DNA from: Bradyrhizobium lupini
Lineage (GTDB): Bacteria; Pseudomonadota; Alphaproteobacteria; Rhizobiales; Xanthobacteraceae
Assembly: GCF_040939785.1 (NCBI RefSeq)
Contig: NZ_CP162553.1
Location: forward strand, 7,583,001-7,647,000
Length of the DNA: 64,000 bases
Direction: 5' to 3'
In this document: one piece after another, positions 18,574 through 27,076 of the stretch
Numbering within the stretch: the first letter of the stretch is position 1
Layout of the letters: every line of letters starts with the position of its first letter
Notes under the pieces: generated by a model
Told to the model about the DNA's origin: nothing
What the model saw: the letters and a program-made list of their open reading frames with translations, nothing else
Database searches by the model: none
Program-made: the position numbers and the translations under genes

Positions 18574-18897
18574 TCCGTGGTCCCCCTGCGAAACCAGTAC
18601 AAACCAAAGTCCGCGACGAGATGCGGCTCGAGAATCAAAACGGCGTCAAAATGGTGACACGACGTCGTTTCGCATCCTGAAGCTGTTCCAACAATGCGGC
18701 GAAATACGGATGGAGCCAGGGAACCTGTGCAACGGCGGGGCGAGCGGGTCTCTTAACCTTCATTAACGAATACGGCTCGCGCGACGGTTGCGGCGGTTCA
18801 GGACGCCTCGAAGCGGCCAAATTGCGCGTATTCCCGGCGGCAAATCCGTTGTATTGGGTTCCAAAGCCTTTCCCCTTCAGCCCATTGTCCCGCGCCC
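18574..18897. other. 324-base divergent promoter region (slt / cyclase)
   Basis: No gene. It separates the leftward slt gene from the rightward cyclase gene and so should hold both promoters. It contains an AT-richer patch, 'cttaaccttcattaacg', around 18752-18768. I see no operator-like palindrome that stands out. Confidence 0.4.
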
Positions 18898-20634
18898 ATG
18901 CCGATTTTCAACCAGTCGATCCGGCGCAAGATCGTCGGGATTGCGCTCGGCCTCATCATCCTGATGGTCGTCACCGCGATCCTGTCGATGGTGATGTCCA
19001 GCCGCGTCGGCCATCTTCTGGATGAGCTGACCGCGCGGTATATTCCGGCTTACGGCCACCTGGCGCGGTCCAATGTGCGTTCGCTGGAGCGGGCGCTGGC
19101 GATGCGGCGCATGGTGATCGCCAAAATGCAAACGCCGCCGGACGAAGAGGGCTTTGCGGCGCGGCTGAAGATCTTCAGGGAAACGGACGCCCAGGTCGAG
19201 CAGGAGGCCGAAGCCGCGCGAAAGCTGATCAACGCGATCATCGACGATGAGAGCACACCGTCGGACAACGCGGCACTCGCCCGGATCGAGACGCGCATCG
19301 AGAATGCAGTCAAGGAGCTTCGCCGCGAACTCGACGAGGAGGACGCCAAGCTGCTCCGGCTGCTCGATGCCAAGGACTTTGCGGCCACGCGCGACGTGCT
19401 CGTCCATGTGGACGCGCTCCGCGATCTCTTCACCCAGCGGATCGATGCGATCCGCGCCGAGATGCTCTCGCAGGTGTTCGTGAGCACCGCGCAGGTGATC
19501 CGCCATCAGCGCCAGGCGATCATCGTCTCGGGCATCGTGACCATCCTCGCGGCGATCGTCGGACTTGCCTTTGCGATCATGGTCTCCACCGGGATCACGC
19601 GACCGGTCCGGCTCTTGCTGGCCGGCACCCGCGAAGTCGAGGCGGGCCGCTTCGACAAGACCATCAGTGTCTCGACGCAGGACGAGATTGGCGAACTCGC
19701 CTCCGCCTTCAATCGCATGGTCGAGCAATTGCGCCAGAACGAGCGCATCCGCGAGACCTTTGGCCGCTACATCGATCCCAAGGTGGTGCAGGGGCTGATT
19801 GACCGGCCGGAGGTCGCCGTCGACGGCCAGCGCCGGGTGATGACCATCATGTTCTGCGACATGAGCGGCTTCACCGCGATGAGCGAGGGCATGACCCCGC
19901 GCGGCCTGGTCAAGGTGATGAACCACTATTTTACCGTCATGTCCGGTCCGATCAGGAGCAACCGCGGCATCATCGACAAATATATCGGCGACGCCATCAT
20001 GGCCTATTGGGGCCCTCCCTTCATCGAGGAGGAAGAGCCGGCGCTGCTCGCAGGCCTTGCTGCGATCGAAATGGCCGATCAGGTGCCCGCGCTGCAGAAG
20101 CAATTGCCGGATCTGCTCGGCATCCGCGCCATGCCCGGGCTTTGCGATCTGCGGATCGGCATCGCCACCGGCGAGGTCCTGACCGGCAGCATCGGCTCCG
20201 AGCTGATGATGAGCTTCACCGTGATGGGCGACGCCGTGAACCTCGCCTCACGACTGGAGGCCGTCAACAAGACCTATGGCACCCGTATCCTGATCTCGCA
20301 GGCGACGGCGGACGCGATCGGCTCGCACCTCGGATTGCGCGAGGTCGACCGTCTTGCGGTCGCCGGCCAGAGCGCGCCGCAAACGATCTTCGAGGTGATG
20401 GGCCGGGCAGGCGCACTCACGGCCGCGCATGAGAGCCTGCGTTCTCACTACGCCGAAGGCCTCGCCGCCTATCGCGCCCGCCGCTTCGACGAGGCCCGCG
20501 CGGGCTTCAACGCGGCACTTGAAGCCGTCCCAGGCGACGGCCCCTCGCGGGCAATGCTTGCTCGTATCACGCGGTTCGAGGCCCATCCGCCGGACGAGGG
20601 CTGGGACGGCGCCTGGCGGTTGGAGCAGAAATAG
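18898..20634 (+). CDS. HAMP-domain class III adenylate/guanylate cyclase
   Basis: A membrane receptor cyclase, 578 residues. First membrane helix about 12-36; extracytoplasmic helical sensor about 37-200; second helix about 203-228; HAMP domain to about 280 (ITRPVRLLLAGTREVEAGRF); class III cyclase domain from about 310. The metal-binding Asp pair is visible in FCDMSGFTAMSEG and KYIGDAIMAYWG, and the FTVMGDAVNLASRLE helix is intact, so it should be active. A short helical-repeat-like tail (SLRSHYAEGLAAYRARRFDEA) follows. Substrate choice, ATP or GTP, is not certain; most rhizobial homologues are adenylate cyclases. Confidence 0.93.
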   Translation: MPIFNQSIRRKIVGIALGLIILMVVTAILSMVMSSRVGHLLDELTARYIPAYGHLARSNVRSLERALAMRRMVIAKMQTPPDEEGFAARLKIFRETDAQVEQEAEAARKLINAIIDDESTPSDNAALARIETRIENAVKELRRELDEEDAKLLRLLDAKDFAATRDVLVHVDALRDLFTQRIDAIRAEMLSQVFVSTAQVIRHQRQAIIVSGIVTILAAIVGLAFAIMVSTGITRPVRLLLAGTREVEAGRFDKTISVSTQDEIGELASAFNRMVEQLRQNERIRETFGRYIDPKVVQGLIDRPEVAVDGQRRVMTIMFCDMSGFTAMSEGMTPRGLVKVMNHYFTVMSGPIRSNRGIIDKYIGDAIMAYWGPPFIEEEEPALLAGLAAIEMADQVPALQKQLPDLLGIRAMPGLCDLRIGIATGEVLTGSIGSELMMSFTVMGDAVNLASRLEAVNKTYGTRILISQATADAIGSHLGLREVDRLAVAGQSAPQTIFEVMGRAGALTAAHESLRSHYAEGLAAYRARRFDEARAGFNAALEAVPGDGPSRAMLARITRFEAHPPDEGWDGAWRLEQK

Positions 20635-20739
20635 TCGGCCGCGCGGGAAAAATTGATTCTACTCGATAACGATGTTCGCAGTGACCTATTTCCCGGGCTT
20701 AGGTTTGGTGTCCTTGAGGCGTTTGATGGGGACACGCCG

Positions 20740-20916
20740 ATGACAGAACTTGAGAACAGGCTCGAACGGTTCGAGACGCTCACCGCCGAATGCGAGCTGA
20801 TCGCCAGGCTCGCCACCGACAGCACCAAGCGTGAGTTTTATCTGAAGCTCTCGGAGCGGTATCGCCAGCTGGCGGTGGACATGCGGCAGGCCATAGCGAG
20901 CCAAGCTGCGGCCTGA
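20740..20916 (+). CDS. Small conserved helical protein
   Basis: 58 residues, almost entirely helical and charged (MTELENRLERFETLTAECELIARLATD...). An upstream in-frame start at 20653 would add 29 residues of unlike composition, so I prefer ATG 20740. One Cys; no signal peptide. It resembles short alphaproteobacterial proteins of unknown function. Independent of its neighbours as far as can be seen. Confidence 0.55.
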   Translation: MTELENRLERFETLTAECELIARLATDSTKREFYLKLSERYRQLAVDMRQAIASQAAA

Positions 20917-21065
20917 CGCCGGCAATCCGTTCTTAACACTTGGCGCGCATCCTCAATGCAGATGCGGGGACGCCTCCGGTGATTTCCCGCTGTGGTAATG
21001 CCGGGGCTCGCTGCGGTGCAGCGCGCGTCGCGAGATTGTTTTGTCGTGCCTAGCAGGGCGATCCC

Positions 21066-21278
21066 ATGCGCCTTTTTGCGGTCATCATGTTTGGACTCAT
21101 GACGGCAGCCTGCAACCAGGAGCAGGAGATCACCGGCTCGACCCCGGTCTGCGCGATGCGGAACTACACTTCCTTCAATCCCCGCGACATGACCCAGTGC
21201 GTTGCCGCCTGCAAGGCGTGCGACCACGGCAACACGGTCACCTGCAGCACGTCGTGCACGCTCAAGGGCGCCCGCTGA
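21066..21278 (+). CDS. Small Cys-rich lipoprotein
   Basis: 70 residues. The N-terminus MRLFAVIMFGLMTAAC has the form of a lipoprotein signal with lipid-attached C16. The mature part is Cys-rich (PVCAMRN, QCVAACKACDHG, TCSTSCTLKG), probably disulfide-bonded in the periplasm. Family not recognised. The weakly Shine-Dalgarno-like 'agcagggcgatccc' precedes ATG 21066. Confidence 0.6.
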   Translation: MRLFAVIMFGLMTAACNQEQEITGSTPVCAMRNYTSFNPRDMTQCVAACKACDHGNTVTCSTSCTLKGAR

Positions 21279-21344
21279 GCGGCTCCGCCTCCTGGTTCGG
21301 GGCCGATGGTGTCTCGACGGTGTTTTGGCACCGGAACGATTCAC

Positions 21345-21647
21345 ATGGATCAATCATTGAAGGGATGGCAGGACGCGGAGTCCTTTGGAATGGGTATGCT
21401 CGATCCCGGTCGGTTCCTGGTGTCATGCTCTCACTGCGCAGCCTGGCCGATGGCCGCCAATGTAAGACGTTCGAGCTGGTCGGCTTCGCCGAACGAGGTC
21501 CGCTTCGTTTGCCCGCGCTGCCGCCGCGAGGAGACCGCGATCATCTCCGCCTCCGGCGAGTTGACGCCGATCCGGCGCGTCGACGTCCCGCCGCGCGACG
21601 TCACCGCGGCCTGGGCTCAGGCCCAGCGCCCAAGAGGGCGAGCGTAG
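21345..21647 (+). CDS. Hypothetical protein with CxxC pairs
   Basis: 100 residues from ATG 21345 (MDQSLKGWQDAESFG); an earlier ATG at 21306 is possible. Two cysteine pairs, CSHC at about 33-36 and CPRC at about 61-64, could form a zinc ribbon. The C-terminal part (ELTPIRRVDVPPRDV) is unlike other known families. Codon usage is GC-rich like its neighbours. Function unknown. Confidence 0.5.
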   Translation: MDQSLKGWQDAESFGMGMLDPGRFLVSCSHCAAWPMAANVRRSSWSASPNEVRFVCPRCRREETAIISASGELTPIRRVDVPPRDVTAAWAQAQRPRGRA

Positions 21648-21792
21648 CCCGCCGTTTAAGGAGAAGAGGGCCGAGCGCAGCCAGCTGAGGGCAAGAGGGC
21701 GCGCGTCACCATCCGTCGGGACCTCTGATGAGGCGGTTGGAACTGCCGCGGGAGGTGATCCAAGCAGGTGCAAATGTGCTAGGATCGTCGGC

Positions 21793-22383
21793 ATGAGTTC
21801 ATCCATGCCCCGTCCAATCCTGCCGCCCCTCGGCGACCGTTTCCGCCTTAACCCGGTCGCGGCGCGCCTTGCGCCGCTGTTCGGCTTCGCGCTGCTGATC
21901 GTGTCATGCGCGCTGGCAAGCTTTGCATTCGCCTGTGCCACGCCGTTTGCGGCTTGCGCGGTTGTCGCCGCCGCCATGCTGCCGCTGCGTCCGGCGCTGC
22001 TCGTCGTCACCGGCGCCTGGCTGGTGAACCAGGGCATCGGCTTCGGCGCGCTGCACTATCCGATCGACCCCAGCACTATCGCCTGGGGCTTCGTCATCGG
22101 CGCTGCTGCGCTGCTATCGACCGCAGCAGCATCGACGGTCCTCCGTAGGCTGCCGCGAGGCCGCACGCCACTGATGCTTGCGATTGCATTCGTTGCCGCC
22201 TACGCGGTCTATGAGTTCGCGCTGCTTGCCGCGACGCCGGTCCTGGGCGGCGAGGGCGCCTTCACCGCCGCCATCGTGACCCGGATCGGGCTGACCAGCG
22301 CCATCTGGCTCGCCGGCCTCGTCGCCGTCTGTGAGATCGTCCGTCTGGCCGATCCGTTCGGGCGCGCGATGCGGAACGCCTGA
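21793..22383 (+). CDS. Multi-spanning membrane protein of unknown function
   Basis: 196 residues, mostly hydrophobic, with about six predicted membrane helices (for example FGFALLIVSCALASFAFAC and ALLVVTGAWLVNQGIGFGA). The Pro/Arg-rich N-terminus is probably cytoplasmic. ATG 21793 is the first good start. No transporter signature is visible. Convergent with the small membrane-protein pair on the other strand. Confidence 0.65.
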   Translation: MSSSMPRPILPPLGDRFRLNPVAARLAPLFGFALLIVSCALASFAFACATPFAACAVVAAAMLPLRPALLVVTGAWLVNQGIGFGALHYPIDPSTIAWGFVIGAAALLSTAAASTVLRRLPRGRTPLMLAIAFVAAYAVYEFALLAATPVLGGEGAFTAAIVTRIGLTSAIWLAGLVAVCEIVRLADPFGRAMRNA

Positions 22384-22409
22384 GCGCCAACCAAGGCACT
22401 GAAGTCCGG

Positions 22410-22631
22410 TCATGCCGATAACCGGACCTTTGCCCAGCGCTGCAAGGCGACCGCTGTCCAAACCGTCTCGACAAACCCGAACGGCCAGGCGCCCTGGAGA
22501 AAGCCATAGACCCCGCTGAACGCGCAGGCTGCCGCGAAGGCCAGCACGAAATGCGGTCCGCGCGGCTCAAGCGCGTAAAACAGCAGCATCGCACTGACCG
22601 ACAGCACTCCGAAGATTGTGATTGCGTCCAT
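22410..22631 (-). CDS. Small membrane protein (pair member B)
   Basis: 73 residues with two hydrophobic helices (MDAITIFGVLSVSAMLLFYA and HFVLAFAAACAFSGVYGF). Its ATG at 22631 overlaps the upstream stop as TGATG, so it is translationally coupled to the gene at 22631-22897. Such YgaP-like or DUF-type small membrane pairs are common in Bradyrhizobium; function unknown. Confidence 0.65.
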   Translation of the reverse strand: MDAITIFGVLSVSAMLLFYALEPRGPHFVLAFAAACAFSGVYGFLQGAWPFGFVETVWTAVALQRWAKVRLSA

Positions 22632-22897
22632 CAGCCGGCCGGAGGCTTCGGCTTCTTGGCGACACCGAGGGTGTGGACGACGGCGGGCCCCATAACCGGC
22701 CACAGCGCGGCCGTCGCGGTCAGAACGGTCGCGGCGCACATTGCAGCCAGCACGGACGATCGGATTTTCAAGCCGCGCGTCCGCGATCGACAGACGATCC
22801 AGACCCAGGCGCAGACCACGACGGCGATGGACAGTTTCGTCATCAGCCCGTGCGCATGGTCGAGCACCGCGATCAGGCTGCCCACGCTGGCGAGCAC
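22631..22897 (-). CDS. Small membrane protein (pair member A)
   Basis: About 88 residues if GTG 22897 is used; an internal ATG gives 71 (MTKLSIAVVVCAWVWIVC). Two hydrophobic segments and a basic Pro/Lys tail (KKPKPPAG). The open frame continues farther upstream, but that part overlaps a palindrome at 22916-22933 and looks non-coding. Coupled to the next gene by a TGATG overlap. Function unknown; start uncertain. Confidence 0.5.
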   Translation of the reverse strand: MLASVGSLIAVLDHAHGLMTKLSIAVVVCAWVWIVCRSRTRGLKIRSSVLAAMCAATVLTATAALWPVMGPAVVHTLGVAKKPKPPAG

Positions 22898-23597
22898 GAC
22901 AGCGGGTACCCTGCGCCCTCTTGGACAAGAGGGTGAAGCGACGAAGCAAAGCTCGGGCGGAATCAGCCGCGAGAACGCGAAGCGTGTCTGCAAGTTGAAT
23001 CTGCATTGGCGGATGGCGATTGCTGCCCCTTGCTCCGTCATTGCGAGCGCAGCGAAGCGATCCAGAGTCTTTCCGCGGAGGATTCTGGATTGCTTCCGCC
23101 TTCGCTAAAGCTTCGGCGGACAAGTCGCTCCGCTCGCAAAGACGATGTGGAGAGAGTGTGCACAACACTTCGATCTGTGGCCTGGACGCAGCGCCCTTGC
23201 GGCGCGTCCGGACAGGCGGGGAGATGATGAAGCGCCGACTCACCTTGGCTGCGCCTCGTCGTCGCGCCGAAGTTGCAACGCAGGCACGCACCGGAAACTT
23301 GAAGTTGTGGGATTGTCCTCCCGCCGGGGGTATCGCAGTAAGCTCGATCGTGTCCTCACGGCCACGATTGTGCCGTCCGTGCAACACTCGTCACGGATTT
23401 AACCATCTTCTCTGTCCGTTCGCATCGACGCCGCTTTTTGGCCACACCCGAACATGAATAAAATCACTCGAATATTTTAGCGGCAGCGGTGATCCTGGAA
23501 GACGACGGAAATCCCCAAGGTCGATTCAAAAGGTCGATTCAAATCTTGGCTCTGATTTTTCGGGTCTGAAAGGGTTGGCCGGGGAAACTGGTTTGCG
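22898..23597. other. 700-base region without a clear gene
   Basis: It contains the perfect dyad CCCTCTTG-ga-CAAGAGGG at 22916-22933 and the CGTCATTGCGAG-family repeat at 23036-23144. The remainder (23145-23597) is the leader and promoter region of ilvD; no riboswitch or peptide attenuator was recognised. Confidence 0.45.
23036..23144. repeat. Intergenic inverted repeat, CGTCATTGCGAGCG family, copy 2
   Basis: Starts cgtcattgcgagcgcagcg and ends cgctcgcaaagacg. The interior carries 'gcgatccagag' and 'ctggattgc' as in the copy at 8611-8690, but this copy holds an extra insert around 'ttcgctaaagcttcggcgga', itself a short palindrome. The same family is therefore present in two forms. Confidence 0.75.
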
Positions 23598-25322
23598 ATG
23601 GACGCGAAGAGCAACATCAAGCAGAGGCTGCCGAGCCGTCACGTGACGGAAGGTCCTGCGCGCGCGCCCCATCGCTCCTACCTCTACGCCATGGGTCTGA
23701 CCACCGACCAGATCCACCAGCCCTTCGTCGGCGTCGCCTCGTGCTGGAACGAGGCCGCGCCCTGCAACATCTCCCTGATGCGCCAGGCGCAGGCGGTGAA
23801 GAAGGGCGTCGCAGCCGCCGGCGGCACGCCGCGCGAGTTCTGCACCATCACCGTGACCGACGGCATCGCCATGGGGCATGACGGCATGCGCTCCTCGCTG
23901 CCGTCGCGCGAATGCATCGCCGATTCCGTCGAATTGACGATCCGCGGCCACGCCTATGACGCTCTCGTTGGCCTGGCCGGCTGCGACAAGTCGCTGCCGG
24001 GCATGATGATGGCGATGGTCCGTCTCAACGTGCCCTCGATCTTCATCTATGGCGGCTCGATCCTGCCCGGCAATTTCCGGGGCCAGCAGGTGACCGTGCA
24101 GGACATGTTCGAAGCCGTCGGCAAGCACTCGGTCGGCGCAATGTCGGACGAGGACCTCGACGAGATCGAGCGCGTGGCGTGCCCCTCGGCGGGTGCCTGC
24201 GGCGCGCAGTTCACCGCCAACACGATGGCGACCGTCTCCGAGGCGATCGGGCTGGCCTTGCCGTACTCGGCCGGTGCTCCGGCACCCTATGAAATTCGCG
24301 ACGCCTTCTGCATGACCGCGGGCGAGCAGGTCATGGAGCTGATCGCCCAAAACATCCGGCCACGCGACATCGTCACCCTCAAGGCGCTGGAGAATGCCGC
24401 CGCCGTGGTCGCCGCGTCCGGTGGCTCGACTAATGCTGCACTGCACCTGCCGGCAATCGCGCACGAGTGCGGCATCAAGTTCGACCTGTTCGACGTCGCC
24501 GAAATCTTCAAAAAGACACCGTACGTCGCGGATTTGAAGCCAGGCGGCCGTTATGTCGCCAAAGACATGTTTGAAGTAGGTGGCATACCGCTTCTGATGA
24601 AGACGCTGCTCGACAACGGATTTCTCCACGGTGACTGCATGACCGTCACCGGTCGAACGATCGCCGAAAACCTCAAAAGCGTGAAGTGGAATCCGCACCA
24701 GGACGTGGTGCACCCGGCAGACAAGCCCATCACCGTCACCGGCGGTGTGGTCGGTCTGAAGGGCAATCTGGCGCCAGAAGGTGCGATCGTGAAAGTCGCG
24801 GGAATGTCCAACCTCAGGTTCACCGGTCCGGCCAGGTGCTTCGACCGTGAGGAGGATGCTTTCGAGGCCGTCCAGAAGCGCACCTACCGCGAAGGCGAAG
24901 TCATCGTGATCCGCTACGAGGGGCCGAAGGGCGGTCCCGGCATGCGGGAAATGCTCCAGACCACCGCGGCGCTGACCGGCCAGGGCATGGGCGGCAAGAT
25001 CGCGCTCATCACCGACGGCCGCTTCTCCGGCGCCACCCGCGGCTTCTGTATCGGCCATGTCGGGCCGGAAGCCGCCATCGGCGGCCCGATCGGGTTGCTG
25101 GAGGACGGCGATATCATCGAGATCGACGCGGTCGCCGGTACCCTTAACGTAAAATTGAGCGACCAGGAGCTTGCCCAACGCAAGACCAAATGGACCGCTC
25201 GCGCGACTAACCACACGACGGGCGCGCTCTGGAAATATGCTCAGCAGGTTGGACCAGCGGTCGGTGGGGCAGTGACCCATCCGGGCGGCGCGCACGAGAA
25301 ACAGTGCTATGCGGACATCTAG
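23598..25322 (+). CDS. ilvD: Dihydroxy-acid dehydratase
   Basis: Fe-S dehydratase of branched-chain amino acid synthesis (2,3-dihydroxy-isovalerate to 2-keto-isovalerate). 574 residues, normal length. Cluster and metal ligands are in SCWNEAAPCN, CDKSLPGMMMAM and CPSAGACGAQFTANTM; the active-site region DGRFSGATRGFCIGHVGPEA is intact. It pairs functionally with ilvA near 51 kb. Overlaps exoR by 14 bases. A sugar-acid dehydratase is the main alternative in this superfamily, but the motifs fit IlvD. Confidence 0.95.
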   Translation: MDAKSNIKQRLPSRHVTEGPARAPHRSYLYAMGLTTDQIHQPFVGVASCWNEAAPCNISLMRQAQAVKKGVAAAGGTPREFCTITVTDGIAMGHDGMRSSLPSRECIADSVELTIRGHAYDALVGLAGCDKSLPGMMMAMVRLNVPSIFIYGGSILPGNFRGQQVTVQDMFEAVGKHSVGAMSDEDLDEIERVACPSAGACGAQFTANTMATVSEAIGLALPYSAGAPAPYEIRDAFCMTAGEQVMELIAQNIRPRDIVTLKALENAAAVVAASGGSTNAALHLPAIAHECGIKFDLFDVAEIFKKTPYVADLKPGGRYVAKDMFEVGGIPLLMKTLLDNGFLHGDCMTVTGRTIAENLKSVKWNPHQDVVHPADKPITVTGGVVGLKGNLAPEGAIVKVAGMSNLRFTGPARCFDREEDAFEAVQKRTYREGEVIVIRYEGPKGGPGMREMLQTTAALTGQGMGGKIALITDGRFSGATRGFCIGHVGPEAAIGGPIGLLEDGDIIEIDAVAGTLNVKLSDQELAQRKTKWTARATNHTTGALWKYAQQVGPAVGGAVTHPGGAHEKQCYADI

Positions 25323-26130
25323 GCGTACCATCGTTGCATTTGTGTTGGGGGCTACTGCGCTGGCCGCGCCGGCGCTCGCCTTTGACGGCGCACCCGTCAG
25401 CCAGAAGGATGCGACCATCCCGGTGGTCACGACCTTGCCGGGCGCAGCAGGCAAGGTGCGCAATGTACCGCCAGTCGTGCCCCAGGAAACCTCGCTCAGC
25501 GCCCTGCAATATGCCGCGGAGGGTGGCCACCCCATCGCGCAGTGGAAGCTTGGCCGCATGTACGCCAATGGCGACGGCGTCGCCCAGGACGATGTGCGTG
25601 CGTTCGAGTATTTCACCCGCATCGCCAACGCGCACGCCGAAGACAGCCCGTCCGCGCCGCAGGCGCAGATCGTCGCCAACGCCTTTGTGGCGCTCGGCCG
25701 CTATTATCTCAGCGGCATCCCGAATTCGAAGGTCAAGCCGGACCAGGAGCGGGCGCGGGAGATGTTTTCCTATGCCGCGTCCTATTTCGGCAATGCGGAT
25801 GCGCAATACGATCTCGCCCGCCTGTACCTGAAGACGCCGGACGCTTCGCGCGAGGATTTCCGCTACGGCGCGCGCTGGCTTGGGCTCGCCGCGCAGAAGG
25901 GCCAGCACGAGGCCCAGGCGCTGCTCGGCCAGATGCTGTTCAACGGCGACCGCCTGCCGCGGCAGGCCGCCCGCGGCCTGATGTGGCTGACGCTGGCGCG
26001 CGACAGCGCAGGCAGCGACGAGACCTGGATCAAGGAAAACTACAACCGCGCCTTCGCAAAGGCCTCCGACGACGATCGCGCCATGTGCCTGCAGATGCTG
26101 GAGCAATGGGTGCAGGGTCGACGGGAGTGA
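25309..26130 (+). CDS. exoR: ExoR-type Sel1-repeat periplasmic regulator
   Basis: 273 residues: signal peptide about 1-24 (MRTSRRTIVAFVLGATALAAPALA), then four or so Sel1 (TPR-like) repeats, for example ALQYAAEGGHPIAQWKLGRMYANGDGVAQD, AREMFSYAASYFGNADAQYDLARLY and LGQMLFNGDRLPRQAARGLMWLTLA. Length, repeat order and the IPNSKVKPD spacer match ExoR as I know it from Sinorhizobium, where it is a periplasmic inhibitor of the ExoS/ChvI two-component system. ATG lies inside the end of ilvD, with a 14-base overlap. Assignment is from memory of the family. Confidence 0.8.
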   Translation: MRTSRRTIVAFVLGATALAAPALAFDGAPVSQKDATIPVVTTLPGAAGKVRNVPPVVPQETSLSALQYAAEGGHPIAQWKLGRMYANGDGVAQDDVRAFEYFTRIANAHAEDSPSAPQAQIVANAFVALGRYYLSGIPNSKVKPDQERAREMFSYAASYFGNADAQYDLARLYLKTPDASREDFRYGARWLGLAAQKGQHEAQALLGQMLFNGDRLPRQAARGLMWLTLARDSAGSDETWIKENYNRAFAKASDDDRAMCLQMLEQWVQGRRE

Positions 26131-26134
26131 TGGG

Positions 26135-26159
26135 TTGAGGCGGCCTCACGCCGCCTCAA
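26135..26159. terminator. Hairpin between convergent exoR and xth
   Basis: Perfect 9-bp stem TTGAGGCGG / CCGCCTCAA with a 7-base loop. It overlaps the end of the xth gene and has no T-tract, so it is more likely a shared transcript-end structure than a classic intrinsic terminator. Confidence 0.5.
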
Positions 26160-26943
26160 GATCGAGATCCGCCCACACCGGCACGTGGTCCGACGGCTTC
26201 TCCCAGCTGCGCACATAGCTGTCGATGCCGACATTGGCGAGCCGGTCGCTGGCCTGTGGCGACAGCAGAAGATGGTCGATCCGCAGGCCGTGGTTCTTCT
26301 GCCAGGCGCCGGCCTGGTAGTCCCAGAAAGTGTAGAGCCCGGGCTCGTCGGTGACGGCCCGAAGCGCATCGGTCAGGCCGAGGCCGAGCAGGGACTGAAA
26401 ACTCTCCCGCGTCTCGGCCTTGAACAGGGCGTCCTCGGTCCAGGCGGCGGGATTATGGACGTCCCGGGCATGCGGGATGACGTTGAAGTCGCCTGCGAGG
26501 ATCAGCGGCTCCTCGGTCTTGAGGCGCTCCTTCGAATACTCAAGAAGCCGCGACATCCATTTGAGCTTGTAGGGATATTTCTCGGTGCCGACCGGATTGC
26601 CGTTGGGCAGATAGAGGCAGGCGATGCGCAGCACGCCGGACTTGAGCGTCACCACGCCTTCGAGGAAGCGGGCATGGGCGTCCTCGTCGTCGCCGGCCAG
26701 CCCCGACTTGGTCTCGTCGAACCGGAGCTTGGAGAGCAGGGCGACACCGTTGAACGTCTTCTGGCCGTGGGTGACCACGTTGTAGCCGAGCGCCTCGATC
26801 TCCAGCCGCGGGAAGGCTTCGTCGACGCATTTGATCTCCTGGAGGCAGACGATGTCCGGCTGGCACTCCTTCAGCCAGGTCAGGAGGAGATCGATGCGCT
26901 GCCGGACCGAGTTCACGTTCCAGGTGGCTATTCTGATGGGCAT
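26146..26943 (-). CDS. xth: Exodeoxyribonuclease III
   Basis: AP endonuclease/3'-5' exonuclease of base-excision repair, 265 residues. Motifs in order: ATWNVNSVRQR, LQEIKCVDEAFP (metal Glu), AGDFNVIPHARD (Asp/Asn pair), RIDHLLLS and the final SDHVPVWADL with the catalytic His. It lies convergent to exoR, with 15 bases between stops. Could also be named xthA; narrow-substrate members such as ExoA cannot be separated by reading alone. Confidence 0.93.
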   Translation of the reverse strand: MPIRIATWNVNSVRQRIDLLLTWLKECQPDIVCLQEIKCVDEAFPRLEIEALGYNVVTHGQKTFNGVALLSKLRFDETKSGLAGDDEDAHARFLEGVVTLKSGVLRIACLYLPNGNPVGTEKYPYKLKWMSRLLEYSKERLKTEEPLILAGDFNVIPHARDVHNPAAWTEDALFKAETRESFQSLLGLGLTDALRAVTDEPGLYTFWDYQAGAWQKNHGLRIDHLLLSPQASDRLANVGIDSYVRSWEKPSDHVPVWADLDLEAA

Positions 26944-27076
26944 CTTGGCGGCTCCGGGCAGGGGCCATGGTTAGAACAAAATGCAAACGCGCCCGTCAAG
27001 GACGCTGCGAAATCTCCCACAAAATTAACCCGGCTTAAGTCGGGCCTGGGCCATTGATCGTGGAAAGGTTTTTCGA

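Noticed and set aside
23526..25679. A 2.1-kb minus-strand open frame opposite ilvD
   Set aside because: Opposite an intact ilvD; no motif; composition typical of an antisense shadow.
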